A stretch of DNA of 64,000 bases, taken from Candidatus Accumulibacter affinis (GTDB lineage Bacteria; Pseudomonadota; Gammaproteobacteria; Burkholderiales; Rhodocyclaceae). A program made the position numbers and the translations under genes. The notes under the pieces are model-generated. The model made no database searches and was not told the origin of the DNA. It saw only the letters and a program-made list of their open reading frames with translations. The DNA lies in contig JADJOT010000011.1 of NCBI GenBank assembly GCA_016713625.1, positions 434,001-498,000 of the forward strand. Direction: 5' to 3'. Below are positions 13,960-23,045 of the stretch, in pieces; the first letter of the stretch is position 1; each line of letters starts with the position of its first letter.

Positions 13960-15198
13960 ATGACAGATATACGCAAGTCGGTAATCATCACCTTCAAAGC
14001 CAAGGAAAAGCGCTCTGACAAGGGTACGGACAAAGTGGACATCGTGCGCAGTGTTCTGCCCGAAGGCATGCAGACCCACTTTTTCGATGCCACGAGTTTG
14101 TCTTCAGGGGCCTCCGTACCGGCGCTGGACCCGGATCTGATCGGTTACGACTGCAATCAGTATGAATCGCCCATCGTGACCGCGCGGCTGACCAAGGCGG
14201 AGATCGAGCAACTGTCGCAGAACGGGAACGTGGCAGAAATCGAGGAAGACCAGCCCTGCTATGCCATTGGCAGCCAGTTCAGCCATCTGCAGTTCGAGAA
14301 CCAGCCAAGCATCCTGGCGGAGACCGTGCCGGTTGGTGTGGCGCAGATCAACGCACCAGACGGCTGGCCATCCTCGCAGGGAGAGGGGATGCGCGTGGCG
14401 GTGGTGGACACCGGTATCGACTTCACCCACTCCGACCTCAAGGCCAACTACAAGGGTGGCGTCAGCTTCGTCCCCGGAGCGGCCACGCCAATGGACGATC
14501 ACGGCCACGGCACCCACTGCGCCGGTACGATTGCCGCGGCGATCAACGGCGCCGGTGTGGTCGGCGTCGCACCCAGCGCCTACCTGTACGCGGTCAAGGT
14601 CCTCAACAGCAGCGGCAGCGGCAGCTATAGCCAGATCATTTCGGGCATCGACTGGTGCATCCAGAACGGTATGCACGTCGTCAGCATGAGTCTGGGCGGA
14701 TCGGGCGGGTCGACGGCCCTCAAGAGCATGTGCAATACTGCCTGGAGCAAGGGCCTGCTGGTGGTGGCAGCGGCGGGCAACGCCGGGGTACCGGTACCGC
14801 CGGCCACTTCCAGCGTCGGCTACCCTGCGAAGTACAAGAACGTGATCGCGGTGTCCGCCATCGATTCCGCCAACGCCCTGGCCGGTTTCTCCAGTCGTGG
14901 CGCCGAAGTCGATGTGTGCGCGCCGGGCGTGAATGTACTGTCGACCACCAAGGGCGGCGGCTATGGGAACATGAGCGGCACCAGCATGGCTTGCCCACAC
15001 GTCGCCGGGACGGCCGCCGTCGTTTGGGGCGCCCACCGATTCGCGACCAACGAGCAGATCTGGAACCTCCTGGCCTATTACGTCGACAACCTCGGCCCTG
15101 CCGGCTGGGATGCCAACTTCGGCTATGGCCGGGTGAACGTTGACCGGGCAGCAATGGCATTGAAGCCGGCACCGGTGATCGCGAAGAAGGGAATCTAG
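13960..15198 (+). CDS. Subtilisin-like serine protease (S8), catalytically complete
   Basis: 412 residues. The first ~125 residues form an I9 inhibitor-like prodomain (KSVIITFKA near the start, then TKAEIEQL...NVAEIEEDQP). The S8 domain follows, with Asp150 in VVDTGID, His183 in GHGTHCAGT, oxyanion Asn274 in AAGNAG and Ser342 in SGTSMACPH. No signal peptide is visible, so it is cytosolic or exported by an unusual route. The start is backed by GGAGG with good spacing. It heads a same-strand cluster with a hypothetical gene and an inactive protease paralogue of exactly the same length; a stand-alone I9-like gene faces the cluster. Probably processes a specific protein target; the target is unknown. 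Confidence 0.93.
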   Translation: MTDIRKSVIITFKAKEKRSDKGTDKVDIVRSVLPEGMQTHFFDATSLSSGASVPALDPDLIGYDCNQYESPIVTARLTKAEIEQLSQNGNVAEIEEDQPCYAIGSQFSHLQFENQPSILAETVPVGVAQINAPDGWPSSQGEGMRVAVVDTGIDFTHSDLKANYKGGVSFVPGAATPMDDHGHGTHCAGTIAAAINGAGVVGVAPSAYLYAVKVLNSSGSGSYSQIISGIDWCIQNGMHVVSMSLGGSGGSTALKSMCNTAWSKGLLVVAAAGNAGVPVPPATSSVGYPAKYKNVIAVSAIDSANALAGFSSRGAEVDVCAPGVNVLSTTKGGGYGNMSGTSMACPHVAGTAAVVWGAHRFATNEQIWNLLAYYVDNLGPAGWDANFGYGRVNVDRAAMALKPAPVIAKKGI

Positions 15199-15261
15199 CA
15201 GCCCTCCCCTGCGGGCCCGGGCGATCTGCCGCCGGGGCCCGTTCCTTGCCCGAGGTGCCTG

Positions 15262-16083
15262 ATGTCATCTGTCGAGATCTATCCTCTGGCGCCACGACTG
15301 CCGCTTCCCGCGCGGGCCAGCGGCCGCACGCGTGCCGAGGTTCCTGCCGGCTACGGGGTACAGGAACAGTGCCTTCCCTTCGTTGCCGCCGCCGCCCTGG
15401 GGCTGTTGATCCCTTCGCCTGTCGCTTTCGGCCTGTGCCGTCCGGGAGACTTGCCGAGCGGGGCGCATGCTTTCCGCTCGCCTCTGGATCGACCCGGGCC
15501 GGACGGACGCTGGGTGGATGAGCGGGTCTTCTACGTCGTTGACCGGCCGGAATCGAGGTTTGTGCTGAACGCGTATACCGTGTCGGGGTTCCCGCCGCCG
15601 GCCTCCGAAGTCCGTGAACCCGGACTCAGTTTTTTTGATCGATCCGACCAGACAGACTTGTTCAAGCTGCACCTTCCGTACATCTGGCGCACGCAGACCG
15701 GGCTGGATACCCTCTTCCTGCCCTTGCTCAACCGCGCCGGCAGAAGCCTGGAAATCGTATCCGGGCTGGTGGAGACGGACTGGTACGCCAACCCTGTGAA
15801 CCTCGTCCTGCGCAAACCCGCGTCCGGCCACTCGGTTCACGTCGCCGCCGGAGAGCCCATTGCTCAGGCAATCCTGGTGGCCCGCGAACTACGCCCGGCT
15901 GAGATCAGCGTGGTACCCGAGCACGCCCGCGCGGCGCGCCGGTTTCGTACAGAACTCTGCGAGTGGTACCGAAGCAAGCAGGCGGACCGGAGCGCCTACC
16001 GTCGCCTGGCCCGCCAACACCATGCCAGCACCGATGAATCTGCCAGCCAGCCAGCCGCCCTGACGACGGACTCATCACCCTGA
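15262..16083 (+). CDS. Conserved hypothetical protein (DUF6065-like) between two subtilisin paralogues
   Basis: 273 residues. Begins MSSVEIYPLAPRLP and has a central region with several short beta-type stretches (ERVFYVVDRPESRF, FKLHLPYIWRT, DWYANPVNLVLR, GEPIAQAILV). The layout, including the GEPIAQ segment and the PYIWRT/P.GLDTLFLPL block, resembles the DUF6065 family as I recall it; that link is tentative. No signal peptide or membrane helix. It is 63 bases downstream of the active protease and about 80 bases upstream of the inactive paralogue, on the same strand, so a shared transcript is likely. It could be a substrate or partner of the proteases, but nothing in the sequence proves this. 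Confidence 0.75.
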   Translation: MSSVEIYPLAPRLPLPARASGRTRAEVPAGYGVQEQCLPFVAAAALGLLIPSPVAFGLCRPGDLPSGAHAFRSPLDRPGPDGRWVDERVFYVVDRPESRFVLNAYTVSGFPPPASEVREPGLSFFDRSDQTDLFKLHLPYIWRTQTGLDTLFLPLLNRAGRSLEIVSGLVETDWYANPVNLVLRKPASGHSVHVAAGEPIAQAILVARELRPAEISVVPEHARAARRFRTELCEWYRSKQADRSAYRRLARQHHASTDESASQPAALTTDSSP

Positions 16084-16165
16084 CCCCAGGCGGATCACTG
16101 CCGCCCGGTACCGCGGAGAAACAGCGCGAAAAGGTCAACGCCAGTCAAAATTGGAGGAAACAGTC

Positions 16166-17404
16166 ATGACGGAGAAGCGCAAATCCGTAATCATCACCTT
16201 CAAGGCGAAGGAACAGCGCCTTGACCAGGGCGTAGACAAGGTGGACATCGTACGCAGTTTTCTGCCCTCAGGCACGCAGATCCGCTTTTTCAATGCCACA
16301 AGCTTGTCTTCAGGGGCCTCTGTGCCGGCGTTGAACGAACATCTGATCGGTTACGACGTCAATCAATACGAATCGCCAATGGTCATGGTGCGGCTGACCA
16401 AAGCCGAGATAGAGCAGCTATCGACGAATGCCAACGTGGCCAAGGTCGAAGAAGACCAGGTCTGCCATGCCTTGGGAGCACCGTCCAGCTATCTGCCGGT
16501 CGAGAACCAGCCGAGTATCCTGGCGGAAACCGTACCGGCAGGAGTGACGCAGATCAACGCGCCCGCCGGTTGGCCGGCCTCGCAAGGGGAAGGCGTGCGC
16601 GTGGCGGTGGTGGGTACCGGAATCGATTTCAACCACCCAGACCTCGCAGCCAACTACCAAGGCGGCGTGAGCTTCGTTCCCGGAACTGGCACGCCGATGG
16701 ATGACAACGGCCACAGCACGCACTGCGCTGGCACCATCGCCGCTGCGCTCAACGGTGCGGGCGTCGTGGGCGTGGCACCCAGCGCCTATCTGTACGCGGT
16801 GAAGGTCCTGGATAGCAACGGCACCGGCAGTTACAGCCAGATCATCTCGGGCATCGACTGGTGTATCCGCAACGGCATACACATCATCAACATCACCCTG
16901 GGTGGCAGCGGTGGCTCGGCGGCGCTGCAAAGCATCTGCAATACGGCCTGGAGCAAGGGCCTGCTGCTGGTTGCGGGGGCAGGCCACGCGGGAGCGCCTG
17001 TACCTCCAGCGATGTCCAGCGTGGCCTACCCGGCGAAGTACAGGAACGTGATCGCCGTTTCCGTAATCGACTCGGCCAACGCGCTGGCCACCTTTTCCAG
17101 CCGTGGCCCCGAAATCGATCTATGCGCTCCAGGCGTCAACGTACTCTCGACTGCGAAAGGCGGTGGCTATGCCAGCTGGAGCGGCAGCGCCATGGCTTGC
17201 CCACACGTATCTGGCGCGGCCGCCGTGGTGTGGGGTTCCCACCGCTTCGCAACCAACGAGCAGATCTGGAACCTTCTCGCCCATCACGTCGACAATCTAG
17301 GCGCTCTGGGCTGGGATACGAACTTCGGTTATGGCCGGGTCAACGTCGACCGGGCCGCAGAAGCATTCAAACCGGCGCCGGTGGTCGCCAGGAAGGGCAT
17401 CTAG
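16166..17404 (+). CDS. Subtilisin-like pseudoprotease (S8 paralogue lacking catalytic Asp and Ser)
   Basis: 412 residues from ATG 16166, selected because the GGAGGAAACAG leader is the same as at the active paralogue; an upstream TTG at 16151 would overlap that site. It is collinear with the protease at 13960 over its full length, including the I9-like prodomain. The triad is broken: position 150 is Gly (VVGTGID), position 342 is Ala (SGSAMACPH), and the oxyanion Asn274 is His (GAGHAG). His183 remains, but HGTH is now HSTH. The frame is open and the rest of the fold is conserved, so this looks like a maintained inactive homologue rather than decay. Likely a binding or regulatory partner (inference). 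Confidence 0.92.
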   Translation: MTEKRKSVIITFKAKEQRLDQGVDKVDIVRSFLPSGTQIRFFNATSLSSGASVPALNEHLIGYDVNQYESPMVMVRLTKAEIEQLSTNANVAKVEEDQVCHALGAPSSYLPVENQPSILAETVPAGVTQINAPAGWPASQGEGVRVAVVGTGIDFNHPDLAANYQGGVSFVPGTGTPMDDNGHSTHCAGTIAAALNGAGVVGVAPSAYLYAVKVLDSNGTGSYSQIISGIDWCIRNGIHIINITLGGSGGSAALQSICNTAWSKGLLLVAGAGHAGAPVPPAMSSVAYPAKYRNVIAVSVIDSANALATFSSRGPEIDLCAPGVNVLSTAKGGGYASWSGSAMACPHVSGAAAVVWGSHRFATNEQIWNLLAHHVDNLGALGWDTNFGYGRVNVDRAAEAFKPAPVVARKGI

Positions 17405-17503
17405 CACTCACCCATCGAGAGCCCATGCAGAGTGCGAGCCTCGACCGCCTTGAATTACAGGCTTACAGCCTTCCCTACTGAGCCGCTGTGTCAGGATCAG
17501 GTG

Positions 17504-17764
17504 TCAGCGTTTCCTGAGAGCTGCCGCCGGCTGATCCAGTTCTATCGAGGTGACATCCGGGCTGGCTGCCATAGCCTCGATCTGGGCAGCTGTGACTACG
17601 GCTGCAGCGGCAGCGATGCTCTGGTACACCGTCGTCGGCTCGACCCGCAGGTCGCGCAGAACCTGCACGCCTTCGCTGTCCTTGAACGAGACGATGACGG
17701 CAAATTTTCGCGCGCCGGCACCGTCGGCGCGCAATTCATCGGCAAGAGACGCTTCGATTTTCAT
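17504..17764 (-). CDS. Stand-alone I9 (subtilisin propeptide)-like inhibitor, 86 aa
   Basis: 86 residues from ATG 17764. A GGAGG sits 5-6 bases upstream on the minus strand and fixes this start over a longer open frame to 17905. The core reads KFAVIVSFKDSEGVQVLRDL, then a short turn, an alanine-rich helix and AAQIEAMAASPDVTSIELDQ, which is the beta-alpha-beta-beta-alpha-beta plan and ending of I9 propeptides (compare KAEIEQLSQNGNVAEIEEDQ in the neighbouring protease). No signal peptide. It faces the protease cluster and stops about 100 bases from the pseudoprotease stop. Free I9 proteins inhibit or help fold subtilases in trans; that role here is inferred from fold and position. Confidence 0.7.
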   Translation of the reverse strand: MKIEASLADELRADGAGARKFAVIVSFKDSEGVQVLRDLRVEPTTVYQSIAAAAAVVTAAQIEAMAASPDVTSIELDQPAAALRKR

Positions 17765-18406
17765 TTGACCTCCGATGCAACAGTCGCTGATACCCACATC
17801 CCCCAATGCAGGCACTGGAAAGAATACAAGCAAGTGAGCGGCCAGAACGCCGATCGCTTTGGCACGCAGGACCAGACACGCGCCGCCTTTGTCGTGATCA
17901 GACATGCAAACAACCCTCCCCGTTCCGTTGGCTCCGACAACCGCCGCTCAGCGGTCTGCCGGGTCTTGTCGGAGGCGACTGCCGCGCCCCCCACTGCATC
18001 GACTTACAGACATCCTGCATCACCGGCTACTGCACGCTCTGCCAGATAGCCTTAATATACCCGATCTGGTGGTGGTTTTCTCTGTTTTCTTCCGACGCGC
18101 GCTTAGCAAACCCTGTCGAGGAATGGCTGAACGGGGTGGATTGGCGACTCAACCGCGGTTGCGGCCGTCGGTGCGATCTAGCGAGAGTAGGTGCGCAGAG
18201 TCTTGCCCCTCAAGCCCGCCAACCGCGCAATTTCCTGGTGCGCGAGCCCGCAGCTTGGCAACCCTTCGCTGCCTTAAATCTCGTTCCCGGACAACCGTCA
18301 CCGAAAGAAGTTCCACCATACGCCGCGGTATCGTTGTTTTCATCGGACTCGAACTCAGCTATGCTGCGCGAACGTCGAAAGAACGATGTAAACCAATGGA
18401 GGAATT
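17765..18406. other. Intergenic region between the I9-like gene and the 2-oxoacid oxidoreductase operon
   Basis: About 640 bases with no supported gene. Several open frames exist on both strands but none has a ribosome site or recognisable product. It should hold the divergent promoters for the I9-like gene and for the oxidoreductase operon. A clear AATGGAGGAATT ribosome site lies directly before ATG 18407. No RNA gene or repeat was recognised. Confidence 0.5.
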
Positions 18407-19003
18407 ATGTTCCAGGTCCGCATACACGGTCGCGGTGGCCAAGGCGTGGTAACGGCTGCCGAGATGTTGTCGATTGCTGCGTTTGAGGAGGGCCGCCACG
18501 CTCAGGCCTTCCCGAGTTTTGGTTCGGAACGTACCGGAGCCCCGGTCGTCGCCTTCTGCCGTATCGCCGACAAGGAGATCCGGCTGCGCGAACCGATCAT
18601 GGAGCCCGATGCCCTGATCATTCAGGATCCGACCCTCCTGTATCAGGTCGACGTCTTCGCCGGCCTGAAAAAAGACGGTTACATCCTGATCAATACCAGC
18701 CGCACCTTCGACGAGCTGGGTCTCGGCGATTACGTGCGCGACTGGCCGAAGGACCGCCTGTGCACGGTTCCCGCCACTGATCTGAGCCGCAAGCACGTCG
18801 GTCGCCCGATGCCCAACGTGCCGCTGCTCGCCGGCTTTGCTGCGGCATCCGGAATCATCCGGCTGGAGTCGGTGATTCAGGCGATCAACGACAAATTCTC
18901 GGGCAAGGTGGCGAGCAACAATATCGCTGCAGCCACCGAAGCTTATCAGTTCGTCCTTGACGAGATCGAACGGGCACGTCAGGAGGAGACCGCACATGCT
19001 TAA
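18407..19003 (+). CDS. porC: 2-oxoacid:ferredoxin oxidoreductase gamma subunit
   Basis: 198 residues; gamma-domain protein of pyruvate/2-oxoacid:ferredoxin oxidoreductases. Starts MFQVRIHGRGGQGVVTAAEML, the hallmark N-terminus, and has the conserved FPSFGSERTGAPV segment. With the alpha and beta subunits it forms the CoA-dependent enzyme that interconverts a 2-oxoacid and its acyl-CoA. First gene of the operon; a strong GGAGG precedes the ATG. It overlaps the alpha gene by 8 bases, indicating translational coupling. Pyruvate is the likely substrate given ppdK downstream, but the substrate is not readable from sequence alone. Confidence 0.92.
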   Translation: MFQVRIHGRGGQGVVTAAEMLSIAAFEEGRHAQAFPSFGSERTGAPVVAFCRIADKEIRLREPIMEPDALIIQDPTLLYQVDVFAGLKKDGYILINTSRTFDELGLGDYVRDWPKDRLCTVPATDLSRKHVGRPMPNVPLLAGFAAASGIIRLESVIQAINDKFSGKVASNNIAAATEAYQFVLDEIERARQEETAHA

Positions 19004-20249
19004 ACAGACAGAAGGTTCACACGCCGTTGCCGAGGCAGTCGCGCTTTGCCGACCCGAGGTCATTTGCGCCTACCCGATTTCACCGCAAACACACATCGTC
19101 GAAGGCCTCGGCGAAATGGTCAAAGGCGGCGAAGTCGAAAACTGCGAGTTCATCAACGTCGAGTCGGAGTTCGCCGCGATGAGCGTCGCCATCGGCTCGT
19201 CGGCAACCGGCGCCCGGACCTATACCGCCACCGCTTCGCAGGGCATTCTGTTCATGGCCGAGGCGGTCTATAACGCTTCCGGCCTCGGCCTGCCGATCGT
19301 CATGACGGTGGCCAACCGCGCCATCGGCGCGCCGATCAACATCTGGAACGACCACACCGATGCGCTCTCGCAACGAGACAGCGGCTGGATCCAGCTATTC
19401 GCCGAGACCAACCAGGAGGCGCTCGACCTGCACATCCAGGCCTTCAAGCTGGCCGAGGAAGTGAGCCTGCCGGTGATGGTCTGCATGGATGGTTTCATCC
19501 TGACGCACGCTTACGAACGGGTAGACGTTCCCACCCAGGAGCAGGTCGACGCCTTCCTGCCGCCTTACGAACCCCGCCAGGTGCTGGACCCGAAGGAACC
19601 TGTATCGATTGGCGCGATGGTCGGCCCTGAAGCCTTCTCGGAGGTGCGCTACCTGGCGCACGCCAAGCAGATGCAGGCTCTTGAACTGATCCCGAAACTG
19701 GCCGAGGAGTTCAAGACGGTCTTCGGTCGTGAGTCCGGTGGCCTGACACGTTCGTATCTGACCGATGATGCCGAGACCATCGTCGTGGCAATGGGCTCGG
19801 TCCTGGGAACGATCAAGGACACTGTCGACGAAATGCGCGCTGCCGGCGAGAAGATCGGTGTGCTGGGAATCACCTCGTACCGGCCGTTCCCGATCGACAG
19901 CGTGCGGGCTGCGTTGCAGAACGCGCAGCGCGTGGTGGTGCTGGAAAAGAGCCTGGCCGTCGGCATCGGCGGCATCCTGTCCACCGACGTGCGGATGGCC
20001 ATGTCGGGCCTGCAACTGCGCGGCCACACCGTCGTTGCCGGACTTGGCGGGCGGGCAATCACCCGGAAATCGCTGCGGGCGCTGTTTGCCAAGGCCGCGC
20101 GCGGTGAACTCGAGCACCTCACCTTCCTGGACCTCGACTGGAACGTGGTCAACAAGCAACTCGAACGCGAGCGCACCACGCGCCGTTCGGGTCCGGCAGC
20201 CGAAAGCATGCTGCGCGACGTGGGCGTCATTGCCGCCCGTATTGGCTGA
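18996..20249 (+). CDS. porA: 2-oxoacid:ferredoxin oxidoreductase alpha subunit
   Basis: 417 residues from ATG 18996, supported by AGGAGGAG at 18981-18988; a longer frame from 18957 is unlikely. The N-terminal pyrimidine-binding-type domain has the characteristic EGSHAVAEAVALCRPEVICAYPISPQTHI-type opening (residues about 5-33) and the ATASQGILFMAE block. The C-terminal half carries the transketolase C-like domain (VVVLEKSLAVGIGG). Builds the TPP-dependent catalytic heterotetramer with the gamma and beta subunits. Cytosolic. Part of a tightly packed four-gene operon. Confidence 0.93.
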   Translation: MLKQTEGSHAVAEAVALCRPEVICAYPISPQTHIVEGLGEMVKGGEVENCEFINVESEFAAMSVAIGSSATGARTYTATASQGILFMAEAVYNASGLGLPIVMTVANRAIGAPINIWNDHTDALSQRDSGWIQLFAETNQEALDLHIQAFKLAEEVSLPVMVCMDGFILTHAYERVDVPTQEQVDAFLPPYEPRQVLDPKEPVSIGAMVGPEAFSEVRYLAHAKQMQALELIPKLAEEFKTVFGRESGGLTRSYLTDDAETIVVAMGSVLGTIKDTVDEMRAAGEKIGVLGITSYRPFPIDSVRAALQNAQRVVVLEKSLAVGIGGILSTDVRMAMSGLQLRGHTVVAGLGGRAITRKSLRALFAKAARGELEHLTFLDLDWNVVNKQLERERTTRRSGPAAESMLRDVGVIAARIG

Positions 20250-20260
20250 GGAAACCCAAG

Positions 20261-21274
20261 ATGAGCTTCCAACCCCTGCATTTCTACCAGACCGGCACCT
20301 TCACCGTCGGCAACCGCCTGCTCGCCGAAGAAGACCGCACCGTGCAGGCCGAGATCGGCCGCACCAATTCACTCAACTCCGGACACCGTGCCTGCCAGGG
20401 CTGCGGTGAAGCACTCGGCGCGCGTTTTGCCATCGACGCCGCGATGAATGCCGCGCGTGGCCGCCTGATCGCGGCCAACGCCACCGGTTGTCTTGAGGTG
20501 TTCTCGACGCCCTACCCCGAAACCTCGTGGCAGATTCCGTGGATTCACTCGCTGTTCGGTAATACCGCCGCAGTCGCCACCGGCATCGCCGCAGCAATCA
20601 AGGTGAAAAAACAGAAGGGCGAGATGGGTGACGTCCGCGTCGTCGCCCAGGGCGGCGACGGTGGCACCACCGACATCGGTTTCGGCTGCCTCTCGGGAAT
20701 GTTCGAGCGCAATGACGATGTCCTGTACATCTGCTACGACAACGGCGGTTACATGAATACCGGCGTGCAGCGTAGCTCGGCCACCCCGCCGGCCGCGCGC
20801 ACCGCCACCACCATGCCGGTTGGCCCGGAGCCCGGCAACGCCTTCGGTCAGGGCAAGTTCCTGCCGGCAATTGCCATGGCGCACGAGATCCCCTACGTCG
20901 CGACGGCCACCGTCGCCGGTCTGCACGACCTCGAATACAAGGTCACCAAGGCCATGGGCATGCGCGGTGCTCGCTACATCCACATCCTGGTGCCCTGCCC
21001 TCTCGGCTGGGGCGCAGCGTCGCAAGACACCATCAAGCTGGCGCGTTTGGCCAAGGAAACCGGTATCTTTCCGGTCTTCGAAGCGGAGCGCGGCGAAGTC
21101 ACCGGCGTCCTGAAAATCCGTCGGCAGCAGCCGGTCGAGGAATATCTCAAGCTGCAGAAACGCTATGCCCACCTGTTCGGCAAGACGCCGGCAGTGGAAA
21201 CCATTGCCCGCCTGCAAGCGGCGGCAGACAAGAACATTCGAAAATACGGACTGCTCGACCAGGAGGCGAACTGA
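20261..21274 (+). CDS. porB: 2-oxoacid:ferredoxin oxidoreductase beta subunit (TPP-binding)
   Basis: 337 residues. Contains the TPP/Mg-binding motif GGDGGTTDIGFG followed by NDDVLYICYDNGGYMNTGVQRS, and cysteine motifs for the proximal Fe-S cluster (CQGCGEALGAR near the start; TGCLEVFSTPYPETSW). These are standard for PFOR beta chains. It starts 11 bases after the alpha gene, and its stop overlaps the next start by one base (TGATG). Catalyses decarboxylation of the 2-oxoacid and electron delivery to the Fe-S partner. Confidence 0.94.
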   Translation: MSFQPLHFYQTGTFTVGNRLLAEEDRTVQAEIGRTNSLNSGHRACQGCGEALGARFAIDAAMNAARGRLIAANATGCLEVFSTPYPETSWQIPWIHSLFGNTAAVATGIAAAIKVKKQKGEMGDVRVVAQGGDGGTTDIGFGCLSGMFERNDDVLYICYDNGGYMNTGVQRSSATPPAARTATTMPVGPEPGNAFGQGKFLPAIAMAHEIPYVATATVAGLHDLEYKVTKAMGMRGARYIHILVPCPLGWGAASQDTIKLARLAKETGIFPVFEAERGEVTGVLKIRRQQPVEEYLKLQKRYAHLFGKTPAVETIARLQAAADKNIRKYGLLDQEAN

Positions 21275-22896
21275 TGGACAAACCCTTTGCTATAACCCTG
21301 GACCCCGGCTCTTCGCTGGCCAACCATACCGGCTCGTGGCGTACTTCACGGCCGGTATATGTTGACCGCCTGCCGCCCTGCAACAAGCAATGCCCGGCTG
21401 GCGAGGATATCCAGGGCTGGCTGTTCCACGCCGAATCCGGCAACTACGAAAGCGCCTGGCGGCACCTGACCAAAGATAATCCTTTCCCGGCGATTATGGG
21501 ACGGGTCTGCTACCACAGTTGCGAGGGCGCGTGCAATCGCGGTCAGATTGACGAACCGGTCGGCATCAACTCGGTCGAGCGTTTTCTCGGCGACGAGGCG
21601 CTGAAGCGCGGCTGGAAGCTGACGGCACCGACCGCCGAATCCGGCAAGCATGTCCTGATCGTCGGTGCCGGCCCCTCGGGCATGTCGGCCGCTTATCACC
21701 TGCGCCGACTCGGTCACCGCGTCACCGTGCATGAGGCTGGCCCTCTCCTGGGCGGCATGATGCGTTTCGGCATCCCCAAGTACCGCTTGCCGCGTGATGT
21801 GCTCGAGGCAGAAATGCAGCGGGTGGTCGAGCTCGGCGTGCACGTGCAATTGAACAGCAAGGTCGAAAACATCCTCGACACCATGCAGGACGGCAAGTTC
21901 GACGCCGCCTTCCTGGCTGTGGGTGCGCACATCGGCAAGCGGGCAACGATCCCGGCCGGCGACGCGGCAAAAATCATCGACGCCATTTCGCTGCTGCGCA
22001 GCATGGAAGGCGAAGACCAGCCCATGTTGGGTCGTCGGGTCGTCGTTTATGGTGGCGGCAATACCGCCATCGACGTCGCGCGCACCGCCAAGCGCATGGG
22101 CGCCGAGCCGCTGATCGTCTATCGCCGCACGCGTGAGAAAATGCCGGCGCATGATTTCGAAGTCGAAGAGGCGCTGCAGGAAGGCATCATGGTCAAGTGG
22201 CTGTCGACCATCAAGCAGGCCGACGAATCCTCACTGACCATCGAAAAAATGGCCCTCGACAGCAAGGGCTTTCCGCAGCCGACGGGCGAGTTCGAAACCA
22301 TCGAAGCCGACTCGCTGGTGCTCGCACTTGGTCAGGACGTCGATCTCGGCCTGCTCGAAGGCGTTCCCGGACTGCAGGTCAGCGATGGCGTGGTGCAGGT
22401 CGGCAGCAACATGATGACCGGCCATCCGGGCATTTTCGCCGGTGGCGACATGGTCCCGGCGGAGCGCAACGTCACCGTCGGCATCGGTCACGGCAAGGCG
22501 GCGGCGAAGCATATCGACGCCTGGCTGCGTAGCGAGGAATATGTGGCGCCCGTAAAGCACGACACTGCGGCCTTCGAGAACCTCAACACCTGGTACTACA
22601 CCGATGCGCCGAAAACCGTGCGCCCGATGCTCGACATCATTCGTCGCCAGTCGACCTTTGATGAAGTCCAGGGCGGACTCGATGAGAGCACGGCCCTGTT
22701 CGAGGCTCGCCGCTGTCTGTCCTGTGGCAACTGCTTCGAGTGCGACAACTGCTATGGGGTCTGTCCGGACAACGCGGTGATCAAACTCGGCCCAGGCAAG
22801 CGCTTCCAGTTCAACTACGACTATTGCAAGGGCTGCGGCATGTGCGTCGCCGAATGTCCTTGCGGCGCAATCAAGATGGAGGCAGAAGAGATCTGA
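21274..22896 (+). CDS. GltD-like FAD/NAD(P) oxidoreductase fused to a 2[4Fe-4S] ferredoxin domain (oxidoreductase electron-transfer subunit)
   Basis: 540 residues. The N-terminal Fe-S domain typical of glutamate synthase small-subunit-like proteins (PPCNKQCPAGEDIQGW; GRVCYHSCEGACNRG) is followed by an FAD site (VLIVGAGPSGMSAAYHLRRLGH), an NAD(P) site (VVVYGGGNTAIDVARTAKRMG) and a C-terminal ferredoxin domain with two cysteine sets (CLSCGNCFECDNCYGVCP and CKGCGMCVAECPCGA). It is translationally coupled to the beta gene with AGGAGG upstream. The architecture suggests it passes electrons between the PFOR core and NAD(P)H, replacing the usual small delta subunit. Direction of flow and nucleotide preference cannot be told from sequence. 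Confidence 0.9.
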   Translation: MDKPFAITLDPGSSLANHTGSWRTSRPVYVDRLPPCNKQCPAGEDIQGWLFHAESGNYESAWRHLTKDNPFPAIMGRVCYHSCEGACNRGQIDEPVGINSVERFLGDEALKRGWKLTAPTAESGKHVLIVGAGPSGMSAAYHLRRLGHRVTVHEAGPLLGGMMRFGIPKYRLPRDVLEAEMQRVVELGVHVQLNSKVENILDTMQDGKFDAAFLAVGAHIGKRATIPAGDAAKIIDAISLLRSMEGEDQPMLGRRVVVYGGGNTAIDVARTAKRMGAEPLIVYRRTREKMPAHDFEVEEALQEGIMVKWLSTIKQADESSLTIEKMALDSKGFPQPTGEFETIEADSLVLALGQDVDLGLLEGVPGLQVSDGVVQVGSNMMTGHPGIFAGGDMVPAERNVTVGIGHGKAAAKHIDAWLRSEEYVAPVKHDTAAFENLNTWYYTDAPKTVRPMLDIIRRQSTFDEVQGGLDESTALFEARRCLSCGNCFECDNCYGVCPDNAVIKLGPGKRFQFNYDYCKGCGMCVAECPCGAIKMEAEEI

Positions 22897-22950
22897 TCGC
22901 CTGCAGCACATGTTTTACCGCGCCTGAGCACCGGCGTGCCACAACACCGT

Positions 22951-23012
22951 GACCCGGCGCCACTGGCCGGGTCGCCAGGTCTGGGGGCACTTCGAGCGTA
23001 TCGTTCGAAGTG
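22951..23012 (+). terminator. Hairpins after the oxidoreductase operon
   Basis: Two stems lie in the gap before ppdK: GACCCGGC (22951-22958) with GCCGGGTC (22966-22973), and CACTTCGA (22988-22995) with TCGAAGTG (23005-23012), the latter followed by TCCTTTCCTT. They are likely termination or partial read-through structures separating the operon from ppdK. Termination not proven. Confidence 0.5.
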
Positions 23013-23045
23013 TCCTTTCCTTGTTCCCTGATCCGCGAGGTATGT

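Noticed and set aside
17761..18486. Several open frames in the gap before the oxidoreductase operon
   Set aside because: Overlap each other on both strands, no family match, no ribosome site; one runs over the true porC start.
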